From assembly GCA_934448295.1 (NCBI GenBank), contig CAKSEY010000001.1, positions 331,865 to 395,864 of the forward strand: a DNA stretch of 64,000 nucleotides, read 5' to 3'. Source of the stretch: an uncultured Oscillospiraceae bacterium. GTDB lineage: Bacteria; Bacillota; Clostridia; Oscillospirales; Ruminococcaceae. Positions within the stretch are counted from its first letter, which is position 1. Each line of letters starts with the position of its first letter. Positions 32,968 to 39,531 of the stretch are shown here, piece after piece. Position numbers and translations under genes: made by a program. The notes under the pieces were generated by a model that worked only from the letters and a program-made list of their open reading frames with translations, was not told where the DNA came from and ran no database searches.

Positions 32968-32989
32968 CCCGGGGACTTTTGTCCCCGGG
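32968..32989. terminator. Intercistronic hairpin between fruA and ptsH
   Basis: A 9-bp stem CCCGGGGAC/GTCCCCGGG (32968-32976 with 32981-32989) with loop TTTT. There is no T-tract on the minus strand (reading GGAAACC), so it is more likely an mRNA-processing or attenuating hairpin than a full terminator. Confidence 0.55.
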
Positions 32990-33022
32990 TTTTATTTCTC
33001 TTTCTTTGTTCTATCGAATGGA

Positions 33023-34948
33023 TCACTTCACGGGCTGCGTTTTTTTCTTCTTCAGGAGCGCCAGCATGAACATTCCTGCAGCGGAGCCTGCCGCCAGAGC
33101 CACGAGATACATCAGCCAGTTGCCTACCACGGCGAACACGAAGATACCTCCGTGGGGAGCCATCAGCGTGCAGTTGAATGCCATGGAAAGTCCGCCGGCA
33201 AGACCTGCGCCCACCATGCAGGCGGGGATAACTCTCAGCGGGTCAGCCGCCGCGTAGGGGATAGCGCCCTCGGTGATGAAGCTGAGACCCATGATGTAGT
33301 TCACGGGGCCGCTCTTGCGCTCTTCCTCCGTCCAGCGGTTCTTGAAGAACGTTGTGGACAGCGCGATGGAGATGGGGGGAACCATTCCGCCTATCATTAC
33401 TGCCGCCATGATGTCGTAGTTTCCGGAAGCGATAGCCGCCGTGCCGAATACATAAGCCGCCTTGTTGAACGGACCGCCCATGTCAATGGACATCATTGCG
33501 CCGAGGACGACTCCGAGAATCACCTTGCTGCTTTCGCCCATGTTGGAAAGGAAGTCGGAGATGGCGGTGTTTATCATGCCCATGAACGGATTTACCGCGC
33601 ACATAACTACCGCGATAACTCCCAGACCTGCAAGCGGGTAGATGAGCACCGGCTTTATTCCGTTGAGGGCTTTCGGCATATGGTCGCAGAGCTTCTCAAT
33701 GCCCAGCATTATGAAGCCGCCCGCGAAGCCCGCCAGCAGCGCCCCGAGGAATCCGGAGGGGATAGCGTCAACGCCCGCGATATTCGTGAATGTGGAGCCG
33801 GTGGTTGCGAGGTAGCCTCCCACCAGACCTACAAGGAAGCCGGGGCGGTCAGCGATACTCTTGCCGATATATCCGGCGAGCACCGGGATCATGAAGTTGA
33901 ACGCGAAGCCGCCTATGGTCTTGAAGAAAGCCGCCGCCGCCGTGAAGGAGCCGAAGCTGTCGTCCTGCGGGGCGCCCGCGATGGTGTCTATCAGGAATGC
34001 CAGCGCGATGAAGATACCGCCTGCAACGGTGAACGGAAGCATGTTGGAAACGCCGTTCATCAGGTGCTTGTACAGCTTTCTGCCGAAGCTCTCGTTTGCC
34101 GCAGAGGAAGAAGCAGAGCTGCTTCCGCCCTCGTGATGGTAAACCGGGGCGTCGCCCTTTTCAATGCGCTGTATCAACTCGTCAGGTATCTTTATTCCGT
34201 CCGAGACTTTGGTCGCGATCACCTTTTTGCCGTTGAAGCGCGCCATCTCTACGGTCTTGTCAGCCGCCACGATGATACCGTCGCACTTCTCGATTTCCTC
34301 CGCCGTGAGGATATTCTTTGCGCCGCCGGAGCCGTTGGTCTCCACCTTGATGGAGATACCCAGCCGCTTTCCAGCCTTTTCAAGAGCCTCCGCCGCCATG
34401 TAGGTGTGGGCGATACCGGTGGGGCAGGCGGTGACTGCGAGAACCTTGTAGCCGGTTCCCGCAGGCTTTTCCACCTTAGGCTCGTCCGGGTACTTTTCGG
34501 TCTCTGCCGCGTCTATCGCCGCGAGGAATTCGTCCGCGTCCTTTGCCGCAAGCAGCTTCGCCCGGAAGTCCTCGTCCATCAGCAGGGTCATAAGCCTTGA
34601 AAGCACCTCAAGGTGAACGTCTCCGTTGTTCGGAGCGGCTATCATGAACAGCAGGTTTGACGGCTCGTCGTCCATTGCCTGGTAGTCAACGCCCTGCGGC
34701 ACCGTCATTGCCGCAAGGGAGGGAGCCTTTACCGCTTCGCTCTTTGCGTGGGGTATCGCGATGCCCTCGCCGACTGCGGTGGAGCTCATTTCCTCGCGGG
34801 CGAGTATGCCTTTCTTGTAGGCTTCTCTGTCCGCTATCCTGCCGCCCTTTACCTGGAGGTCGATAAGCATGTCTATCGCTTCGGATTTATTCTGTGGTGC
34901 GCCGCCAAGGAGAATGCTTTCCTTGCTCAGCAGGTCAACTATTCTCAT
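33023..34948 (-). CDS. fruA: Fructose-specific PTS transporter EIIABC
   Basis: This 641-residue protein contains all three PTS units. IIA (1-150) has the phosphohistidine His67 in AIPHAKS. IIB (~165-265) has the phosphocysteine Cys175 in TACPTGIAHT. IIC (~300-641) is the membrane channel with about nine helices. It imports fructose as fructose 1-phosphate. The adjacent fruK, which phosphorylates that product, and fruR upstream support fructose as substrate, although a related ketose or mannose-type sugar cannot be excluded. A Ser/Ala-rich hinge (~275-290) joins IIB to IIC. An AGGAGGATAAT site precedes the ATG. Confidence 0.96.
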   Translation of the reverse strand: MRIVDLLSKESILLGGAPQNKSEAIDMLIDLQVKGGRIADREAYKKGILAREEMSSTAVGEGIAIPHAKSEAVKAPSLAAMTVPQGVDYQAMDDEPSNLLFMIAAPNNGDVHLEVLSRLMTLLMDEDFRAKLLAAKDADEFLAAIDAAETEKYPDEPKVEKPAGTGYKVLAVTACPTGIAHTYMAAEALEKAGKRLGISIKVETNGSGGAKNILTAEEIEKCDGIIVAADKTVEMARFNGKKVIATKVSDGIKIPDELIQRIEKGDAPVYHHEGGSSSASSSAANESFGRKLYKHLMNGVSNMLPFTVAGGIFIALAFLIDTIAGAPQDDSFGSFTAAAAFFKTIGGFAFNFMIPVLAGYIGKSIADRPGFLVGLVGGYLATTGSTFTNIAGVDAIPSGFLGALLAGFAGGFIMLGIEKLCDHMPKALNGIKPVLIYPLAGLGVIAVVMCAVNPFMGMINTAISDFLSNMGESSKVILGVVLGAMMSIDMGGPFNKAAYVFGTAAIASGNYDIMAAVMIGGMVPPISIALSTTFFKNRWTEEERKSGPVNYIMGLSFITEGAIPYAAADPLRVIPACMVGAGLAGGLSMAFNCTLMAPHGGIFVFAVVGNWLMYLVALAAGSAAGMFMLALLKKKKTQPVK

Positions 34949-34971
34949 ATTATCCTCCTGTTTCCCGTACC

Positions 34972-35874
34972 TTACCCTAATTGTTCAAGAAGTTCCTTGA
35001 TTTTTGCAGCTTCCGCCAGCCCGTCAGAGAAGGCCGTTGCGCCGCCGGAGGCTGTCCCGAGCTTCAGCGCGTATTCATAGTCTCCCTTTTCGCAGCCGGC
35101 AATGAAGCCAGCCACCATTGAATCTCCCGCGCCGACGGAGTTCTTCACGGTGCCCCTGCATACGCCGCAGACGTGGGTCTTTCCGTTCTCGTCCAGCAGC
35201 ACCGCGCCGTCCCCCGCCATGGAGATAAGCACGTTCCGCGCGCCCATCTCCCGGAGCTTTCCGGCGTACTCGATTATCTCGTCCGTGGTGCGGAGCTCCA
35301 CGCCGAATATCTCGCCAAGCTCGAAATTGTTTGGCTTGATGAGGAACGGCTTGTATTTCAGCACTTTCAGCAGAAGCTCCTTTGTTGCGTCCACTACCGT
35401 GCGGATATTTCTGCCGTCCAGCCGTTCAAGAATCCTCTCGTATATATCGGAGGGGAGGGAAGCGGGAATGCTTCCTGCAAGCACCAGCGTGTCGCCGTCC
35501 TTTAGCTCGTCAAGCTTTGCGAAGAGCTGGTCTACCGCTTCCTGCGGGATATCCGGTCCCTGACCGTTGAGTTCCGTTTCCTCGCCGGATTTTATCTTCA
35601 CGTTGATACGGGAGAAGCCATTTTTCAGATGGACGAATTCCGCGTCGATGTTCTTTTCTGCAACGCCCTTTTCTATCGCGTCCCCGGTGAATCCCGCAAC
35701 GAAGCCCAGCGCCTTTGACTTTATCCCCAGCTCGCTGAGCACTATTGAAACGTTTATGCCCTTGCCGCCGAAGAAAATCTCCTCGCTTTCGGAGCGGTTT
35801 GTGGCTCCCGGAGTGAGCTGCTTTGTCCGCACGATGTAGTCAACGGCGGGATTGAATGTTACTGTATAAACCAT
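34972..35874 (-). CDS. fruK: 1-Phosphofructokinase
   Basis: This 300-residue PfkB-family kinase has FFGGKGINVS near the N-terminus and the C-terminal NSVGAGDSMVAGF motif holding the catalytic Asp and anion hole. It converts fructose 1-phosphate to fructose 1,6-bisphosphate, so imported fructose enters glycolysis. Its ATG at 35874 follows the fruR stop with no gap (TAAATG), and an AGGAGG site lies inside the fruR end, so the two are translationally coupled. fruA follows after 23 bases. Confidence 0.95.
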   Translation of the reverse strand: MVYTVTFNPAVDYIVRTKQLTPGATNRSESEEIFFGGKGINVSIVLSELGIKSKALGFVAGFTGDAIEKGVAEKNIDAEFVHLKNGFSRINVKIKSGEETELNGQGPDIPQEAVDQLFAKLDELKDGDTLVLAGSIPASLPSDIYERILERLDGRNIRTVVDATKELLLKVLKYKPFLIKPNNFELGEIFGVELRTTDEIIEYAGKLREMGARNVLISMAGDGAVLLDENGKTHVCGVCRGTVKNSVGAGDSMVAGFIAGCEKGDYEYALKLGTASGGATAFSDGLAEAAKIKELLEQLG

Positions 35875-36621
35875 TTACAATACCTCCTTGATGAGTGTGT
35901 AGGCGGCGAATTTCCGGTTGGAAAGAGTATCCGTGATTATGCTCGCCTTGTTGAGCTGCGCGAACGTCGCGGAGCTTATCTCGTCGAATTTCGAGTGGTC
36001 GGCGAGCACGAACGCTTTCCGGCTGCTCTCTATCGCCGCCGCCTTAACGCGGGCTTCGTTCACGTCCGGGGTGGTGAAGCCTGCCGTGAGGGAAATTCCG
36101 TTGGTTCCCATGAAGCACTTGGTGAAGTTGTAGTTTTTCAGCGTGAGAACGCACTCCGCGCCGACTATCGCCTCGGTGGAGGCTTTTATCTCCCCGCCGG
36201 TGATGAACACCTTGAAATTCCTCTGCGCCAGCTTCTTTGCGTGAATGAAGCCGTTGGTCACGAATGTTACGTCCTTCTGCGGCAGATGGTCTATCATCTT
36301 TTCGGTGGTGGTTCCTGCGTCTATGAATACGAAGTCGCCGCTTTCCACCAGCGTTGCCGCGTATGCCGCGATTGCCTCCTTTTCGGCGGTGCATATCGAG
36401 GCTTTCTCCTCGACGTTCTTTTCTATCGCCGAGAAGCCCTCGCTGACGGACATTGCCCCGCCGCGTACCTTTGTTATTTTTCCCGCTTCTGCGAGAATAT
36501 TCAGATCTCTTTTAACTGTTGAGCCGGAAACGTTCAATATCCTGCAAAGTTCGTTTATCGTTACGCTTTTACGGCTGTTCACTGTGTCGGTTATTATCTG
36601 GTGACGTTCTTCTGTAAGCAT
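35875..36621 (-). CDS. fruR: DeoR-family repressor of the fructose operon
   Basis: This 248-residue regulator has an N-terminal winged helix-turn-helix (MLTEERHQIITDTVNSRKSV, then INELCRILNVSGSTVKRDL) and a C-terminal DeoR sugar-phosphate-sensing domain (FIDAGTTTEKM, TNGFIHAKKL, MGTNGISLTAGFTTPD). It probably responds to fructose 1-phosphate and represses its own operon. The ATG at 36621 has GAGGA upstream and starts the conserved domain; the frame runs 26 codons further but crosses the region behind the promoter. Candidate operators lie at 36703-36734. Confidence 0.92.
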   Translation of the reverse strand: MLTEERHQIITDTVNSRKSVTINELCRILNVSGSTVKRDLNILAEAGKITKVRGGAMSVSEGFSAIEKNVEEKASICTAEKEAIAAYAATLVESGDFVFIDAGTTTEKMIDHLPQKDVTFVTNGFIHAKKLAQRNFKVFITGGEIKASTEAIVGAECVLTLKNYNFTKCFMGTNGISLTAGFTTPDVNEARVKAAAIESSRKAFVLADHSKFDEISSATFAQLNKASIITDTLSNRKFAAYTLIKEVL

Positions 36622-36689
36622 TGTTTTTTCCTCTTTGTTCGTGCACGATGTTTGAGCGGTTATGGACTTGTTTGCTTCGTCCTGACTAT

Positions 36690-36718
36690 ATAATATCACA
36701 CATTTTGCTCAAAATCAA
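36690..36718 (-). promoter_or_regulatory. Promoter of the fruR-fruK-fruA-ptsH-ptsI operon
   Basis: Minus strand TTGATT (36713-36718), 17 bp, TATTAT (36690-36695). It overlaps one of the two putative FruR sites. Confidence 0.7.
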
Positions 36719-36734
36719 GTACTTTAGCTCAAAA
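36703..36734 (-). promoter_or_regulatory. Putative FruR operators (two direct repeats)
   Basis: On the minus strand TTTTGAGCAAAA (36703-36714) and TTTTGAGCTAAA (36723-36734) are spaced exactly 20 bp apart, so both face the same side of the helix. A further TTTGAGC lies in the opposite orientation at 36651-36657. The first repeat sits inside the promoter spacer, and the second just upstream of -35. Confidence 0.5.
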
Positions 36735-36961
36735 ATGTTCATGGGAGCGCTAATTTTGTTTAATTGAACAGCGCAAGTTTATTGAATTTGTACAATTTGA
36801 ACAAACGCGCGCTGATTTGAATGAACCGATACGGCTTGTAAGACTCAATCGTTCAGAACGGTTCACGAACGTTCCGGGGACGCGCTGAATAAAATGCAGT
36901 TGTTTGCAGTCGGGCAGGGTATAAATTTATGCTGCGGGGATATCCCGGGAAAGGAGAAATA

Positions 36962-37198
36962 ATGGACAGCAATATCATAACAGCGGTGCTGTCGCTGATA
37001 GGAACGCTTGGGGGCTCCCTCGGCGGAATACTGGTCAGCTCGAAGCTAACCGCGTACAGGCTCCAGCAGCTTGAAAGCAAGGTCGCGGAGCATAACAACT
37101 TCGCCCGCCGCATGCCGGTGGTGGAGGAGCAGATAAAGGTCATAAATCATAGAATAGATGACCTGGAACAGGAGGAAAAAAGACATGAACAGAATTGA
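36962..37198 (+). CDS. Small membrane-anchored coiled-coil protein, phage XhlA-like
   Basis: This 78-residue protein has one N-terminal membrane segment (IITAVLSLIGTLGGSLGGIL) and a C-terminal coiled coil (RLQQLESKVAEHN ... VEEQIKVINHRIDDLE). The layout is that of phage haemolysin XhlA-like proteins encoded ahead of holins. AAAGGAG precedes the ATG at 36962. It overlaps the holin gene by 14 bases. The 340 bases upstream separate it from fruR and hold no clear promoter on this strand. Confidence 0.7.
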   Translation: MDSNIITAVLSLIGTLGGSLGGILVSSKLTAYRLQQLESKVAEHNNFARRMPVVEEQIKVINHRIDDLEQEEKRHEQN

Positions 37199-37433
37199 CT
37201 GGAAGAGAAAGCTCACCAGCCGTAAGCTGTGGGTGGCTCTCGCGGGATTCGCCGCTGGACTTATCGTGGCGTTCGGCGGCTCGTCTGAAACGGCGGAAAC
37301 GGTTTCCGGCTGTATTCTCAGCGGAGCGGCGGTGATAGGCTACATGGTCGGCGAGGGTCTTGCGGACAGCGCGGGCGGCGGCTCCGTTGGCAGTGGAACC
37401 TCCACCGGCGGCAAATCTGATAAGGAGGACTGA
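37185..37433 (+). CDS. Phage-type holin
   Basis: This 82-residue protein has the phi-LC3-type start (INWK-like, here RIDWKRKLTSRKLWVALAGF), two hydrophobic segments (~16-35 and ~43-60) separated by a short turn, and a charged Gly/Ser-rich tail. Holins open the membrane so that the endolysin reaches peptidoglycan. It sits between the XhlA-like protein and the GH25 lysozyme, an arrangement typical of phage lysis modules. An AGGAGG site is 8 bases before the ATG at 37185. Confidence 0.78.
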   Translation: MNRIDWKRKLTSRKLWVALAGFAAGLIVAFGGSSETAETVSGCILSGAAVIGYMVGEGLADSAGGGSVGSGTSTGGKSDKED

Positions 37434-37434
37434 C

Positions 37435-38205
37435 ATGGCAGTAAAATACGCGGGGGTGGATCTCTCCCGCTGGAACGGCGCAGTGGATTTCAAAGCGCTC
37501 AAAAACGCTCAGATACTCGGAAAGCAGATGAAGTTCGTCATGCTCCGGCTGGGCTACGGCAGGAGCCTGGACGACAGGTTCACGCAGTATTACACGGCGG
37601 CAAAGGCGGCGGGGCTGTATGTGGGAGTTTACCTGTACAGCACTGCGGCGAACATCGCCGAGGCACGCGCGGAAGCCGTCTGGGCTCTTGAACAGCTAAA
37701 GGGGCTGGAGATAGATTACCCGGTGGCTTTCGATTTCGAGGACGGCACGGTGCTTGGCAAAGGTCTGACCCGGGCGCAGTACACCGCGATATGCAGGACT
37801 TTTCTGGAGCGCGTCCGTTCCGGCGGGTATTATCCGGTGCTGTACACGGGGCCTGCGGTGATAAAGGCTCACCTTGATCTGAAAAGGCTCAGCGAATACG
37901 ATCTGTGGCTGGCGCAGTACACAAAGGAGGGCGCCGAGTACCAGTACGGTCAGAAGATGTGGCAGTTCTCCGTTGCGGGCGGCGCGAACGACTATAACAA
38001 GGTCGGCAGCGTCTCCGGGGTTCCCGGGGAGTGCGACTGCAACTGGAGCTACGTTGGCTACGCGGCGAAGATAGAGCGCCTGGGGCTCAACGGTAAGAAG
38101 CCGAAAAGATACCGCATAACAGCGGTAAAGGAGGTCCCCGCCGCAGAGCGCGCCGACGAGGTGAAAAGGCTCACGAAGCTGGGGTATACGGTCGCGGTGG
38201 AATAA
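37435..38205 (+). CDS. GH25 muramidase (endolysin-type lysozyme)
   Basis: This 256-residue protein has the GH25 N-terminus (KYAGVDLSRWNGAVDF), the catalytic-strand motif AFDFEDG, and YTGPAV and DLWLAQYT. It cleaves the beta-1,4 bond of peptidoglycan. There is no signal peptide, so it depends on the holin for export, as phage endolysins do. The C-terminal ~55 residues (YRITAVKEVPAAERADEVKR) look like a small SPOR-type or wall-binding region. The ATG at 37435 follows the holin stop by one base, with AAGGAGG upstream. No other phage gene is nearby. Confidence 0.9.
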   Translation: MAVKYAGVDLSRWNGAVDFKALKNAQILGKQMKFVMLRLGYGRSLDDRFTQYYTAAKAAGLYVGVYLYSTAANIAEARAEAVWALEQLKGLEIDYPVAFDFEDGTVLGKGLTRAQYTAICRTFLERVRSGGYYPVLYTGPAVIKAHLDLKRLSEYDLWLAQYTKEGAEYQYGQKMWQFSVAGGANDYNKVGSVSGVPGECDCNWSYVGYAAKIERLGLNGKKPKRYRITAVKEVPAAERADEVKRLTKLGYTVAVE

Positions 38206-38208
38206 AAC

Positions 38209-38235
38209 AATGGGAGAGGTTTTGCCTCTCCCATT
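38209..38235. terminator. Bidirectional terminator between the lysis cassette and kptA
   Basis: An 11-bp stem AATGGGAGAGG/CCTCTCCCATT (38209-38219 with 38225-38235) has T-rich flanks on both strands, between convergent genes. Confidence 0.8.
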
Positions 38236-38242
38236 AGTATTT

Positions 38243-38788
38243 TCATATTCTGCGCAGAAATTCCGGCGGGACTGCCCTGGTCAGCCACACGCCGTTCACG
38301 GACAGCCAGAATTCAAAGCCGCGGCGGCTCATTTCCCCGGCTAGTACCTCGTAGATAACGGGCTTCCCGTGGCGGGAGCCTACCTTCCGGGCGGTCTCAG
38401 CGTCCTTTGAGAGATGGACGTACAGCCGGGACATCGGGCGCAGTCCCTCCGCTTCAATAGCGGCGGTGAAGCGCTCCGCAGTGCCGTGGTAGAGAAGCTC
38501 GGGCGGCTCTGACTGCGGCAGTTCCACGTCCACCGGGATAGAATGTCCCTGGTTGGCGCGTATCAGCATTTTGTCCCCGCTGAATGAATACCGCTGCTTT
38601 TCGTCCGTGCGGACTATCTCCTCAAGGGTCTCCATATCCAGCGGCTGAGTGCGGTTTACCCCGGCGATCAGCTCGTTCACGTCCGCCCAGCCGTGCTCGT
38701 CAAGGGTTATCCCGACCGCCTCCGGCTTGTGCCGCAGCACCAGGCTGATGAACCTGCTTAGGCTGGTGAGATTTGCGTTACTTTTCAT
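38243..38788 (-). CDS. kptA: RNA 2'-phosphotransferase (KptA/Tpt1)
   Basis: This 181-residue protein has the Tpt1/KptA signatures: SRFISLVLRHKPEAVGI with the catalytic Arg-His, HGWADVNELI, the NAD+-binding LYHGT, and LYVHLSKD. Tpt1 removes an internal 2'-phosphate from RNA by transfer to NAD+. In fungi and plants this completes tRNA splicing; most bacteria have no known pathway making such a 2'-phosphate, so its role is open. The start codon overlaps the end of the upstream HdeD-like gene by 11 bases. Confidence 0.93.
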   Translation of the reverse strand: MKSNANLTSLSRFISLVLRHKPEAVGITLDEHGWADVNELIAGVNRTQPLDMETLEEIVRTDEKQRYSFSGDKMLIRANQGHSIPVDVELPQSEPPELLYHGTAERFTAAIEAEGLRPMSRLYVHLSKDAETARKVGSRHGKPVIYEVLAGEMSRRGFEFWLSVNGVWLTRAVPPEFLRRI

Positions 38789-39359
38789 GGTAGTTCTCCG
38801 GGTCGATGTCGATGGTGTCCGGGCGGCGGTTTTTTGCCGCCTTTGAAGCGAATATGGCGGTGATGAAATTCAGTATACCCTCGGACAGCATGGAGATACC
38901 AAGCAGGGTCATCAGCAGGTCTGTGCCATAGCCGGGGCGGAACATCAGTATCAGACCGAATATCACGGTGATTATCGCGAAAACAAGTATGAGCTGCCAT
39001 TTGCCTATTCCCAGACGGCGGGTGTCGAATGCGGTCTGCACCTTGAAAATTCCGTCCGTAAGCAGGAATATTCCCATTGTTATGCAGATAAAGCTCATAA
39101 GGCTTTCGGGGTTCGTGAGGATCACAACGCCAAGCGCCAGCAGGATTATTCCCAGCGCAAGGTCAGAGTGGAACACCGACAGCGCTGTTTTTCTGGAAAA
39201 ATAGCTGCCCAGCTTCACCGCTCCGAAAATGATCATCAATATACCGAAGATAATGCCAATGAACGCCGCCATCGCCATGGGGTTTATCATCAGCAGCAAT
39301 CCCAGCGCGCACAGCGCCGCAGATATGATATAGTAGCCGATATTGAATGCTGTTTTCAT
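38778..39359 (-). CDS. HdeD-like (DUF308) membrane protein
   Basis: This 193-residue protein has six predicted membrane helices in three similar pairs, with repeated GI-x-LL-x-G-x-NP segments (ALGLLLMINPMAMAAFIGI, ALGVVILTNPESLMSFICI), the signature of the HdeD/DUF308 family. In enterobacteria HdeD contributes to acid resistance; in Firmicutes the function is not established. A GGAGA site precedes the ATG at 39359. It overlaps kptA and shares its promoter (39405-39433). Confidence 0.85.
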   Translation of the reverse strand: MKTAFNIGYYIISAALCALGLLLMINPMAMAAFIGIIFGILMIIFGAVKLGSYFSRKTALSVFHSDLALGIILLALGVVILTNPESLMSFICITMGIFLLTDGIFKVQTAFDTRRLGIGKWQLILVFAIITVIFGLILMFRPGYGTDLLMTLLGISMLSEGILNFITAIFASKAAKNRRPDTIDIDPENYHEK

Positions 39360-39404
39360 TTTTTATCTCCTTTCGGTGTAAACGCACACCTGTGCTTTAT
39401 CTGT

Positions 39405-39433
39405 ATTGTATCACAAATCGTTTGGCAAGTCAA
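39405..39433 (-). promoter_or_regulatory. Promoter of the hdeD-like/kptA operon
   Basis: Minus strand TTGACT (39428-39433), 17 bp, TACAAT (39405-39410). A short hairpin GGTGT/ACACC (39375-39390) lies in the leader just before the ribosome binding site. Confidence 0.7.
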
Positions 39434-39469
39434 TGAAAACCAGATGAAAATTCAGCCGCCGCGCCTGTA

Positions 39470-39498
39470 TTGACAAACCGCCCCCGGAGTACTATAAT
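39470..39498 (+). promoter_or_regulatory. Consensus promoter of the MATE-kinase fusion gene
   Basis: TTGACA (39470-39475), 17 bp, TATAAT (39493-39498), 33 bases before the start codon. Confidence 0.9.
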
Positions 39499-39531
39499 AC
39501 AATTGCGCAGAAAAAGAACAGGAGACCTCAC

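Noticed and set aside
32702..34600. A 632-codon open frame antisense to ptsH and fruA
   Set aside because: Spans two real genes and their spacer, with Arg/His-rich translation and no start signals.
36929..38205. A complete prophage
   Set aside because: Only lysis genes are present; there are no structural, replication or integration genes and flanking genes are ordinary chromosomal ones.
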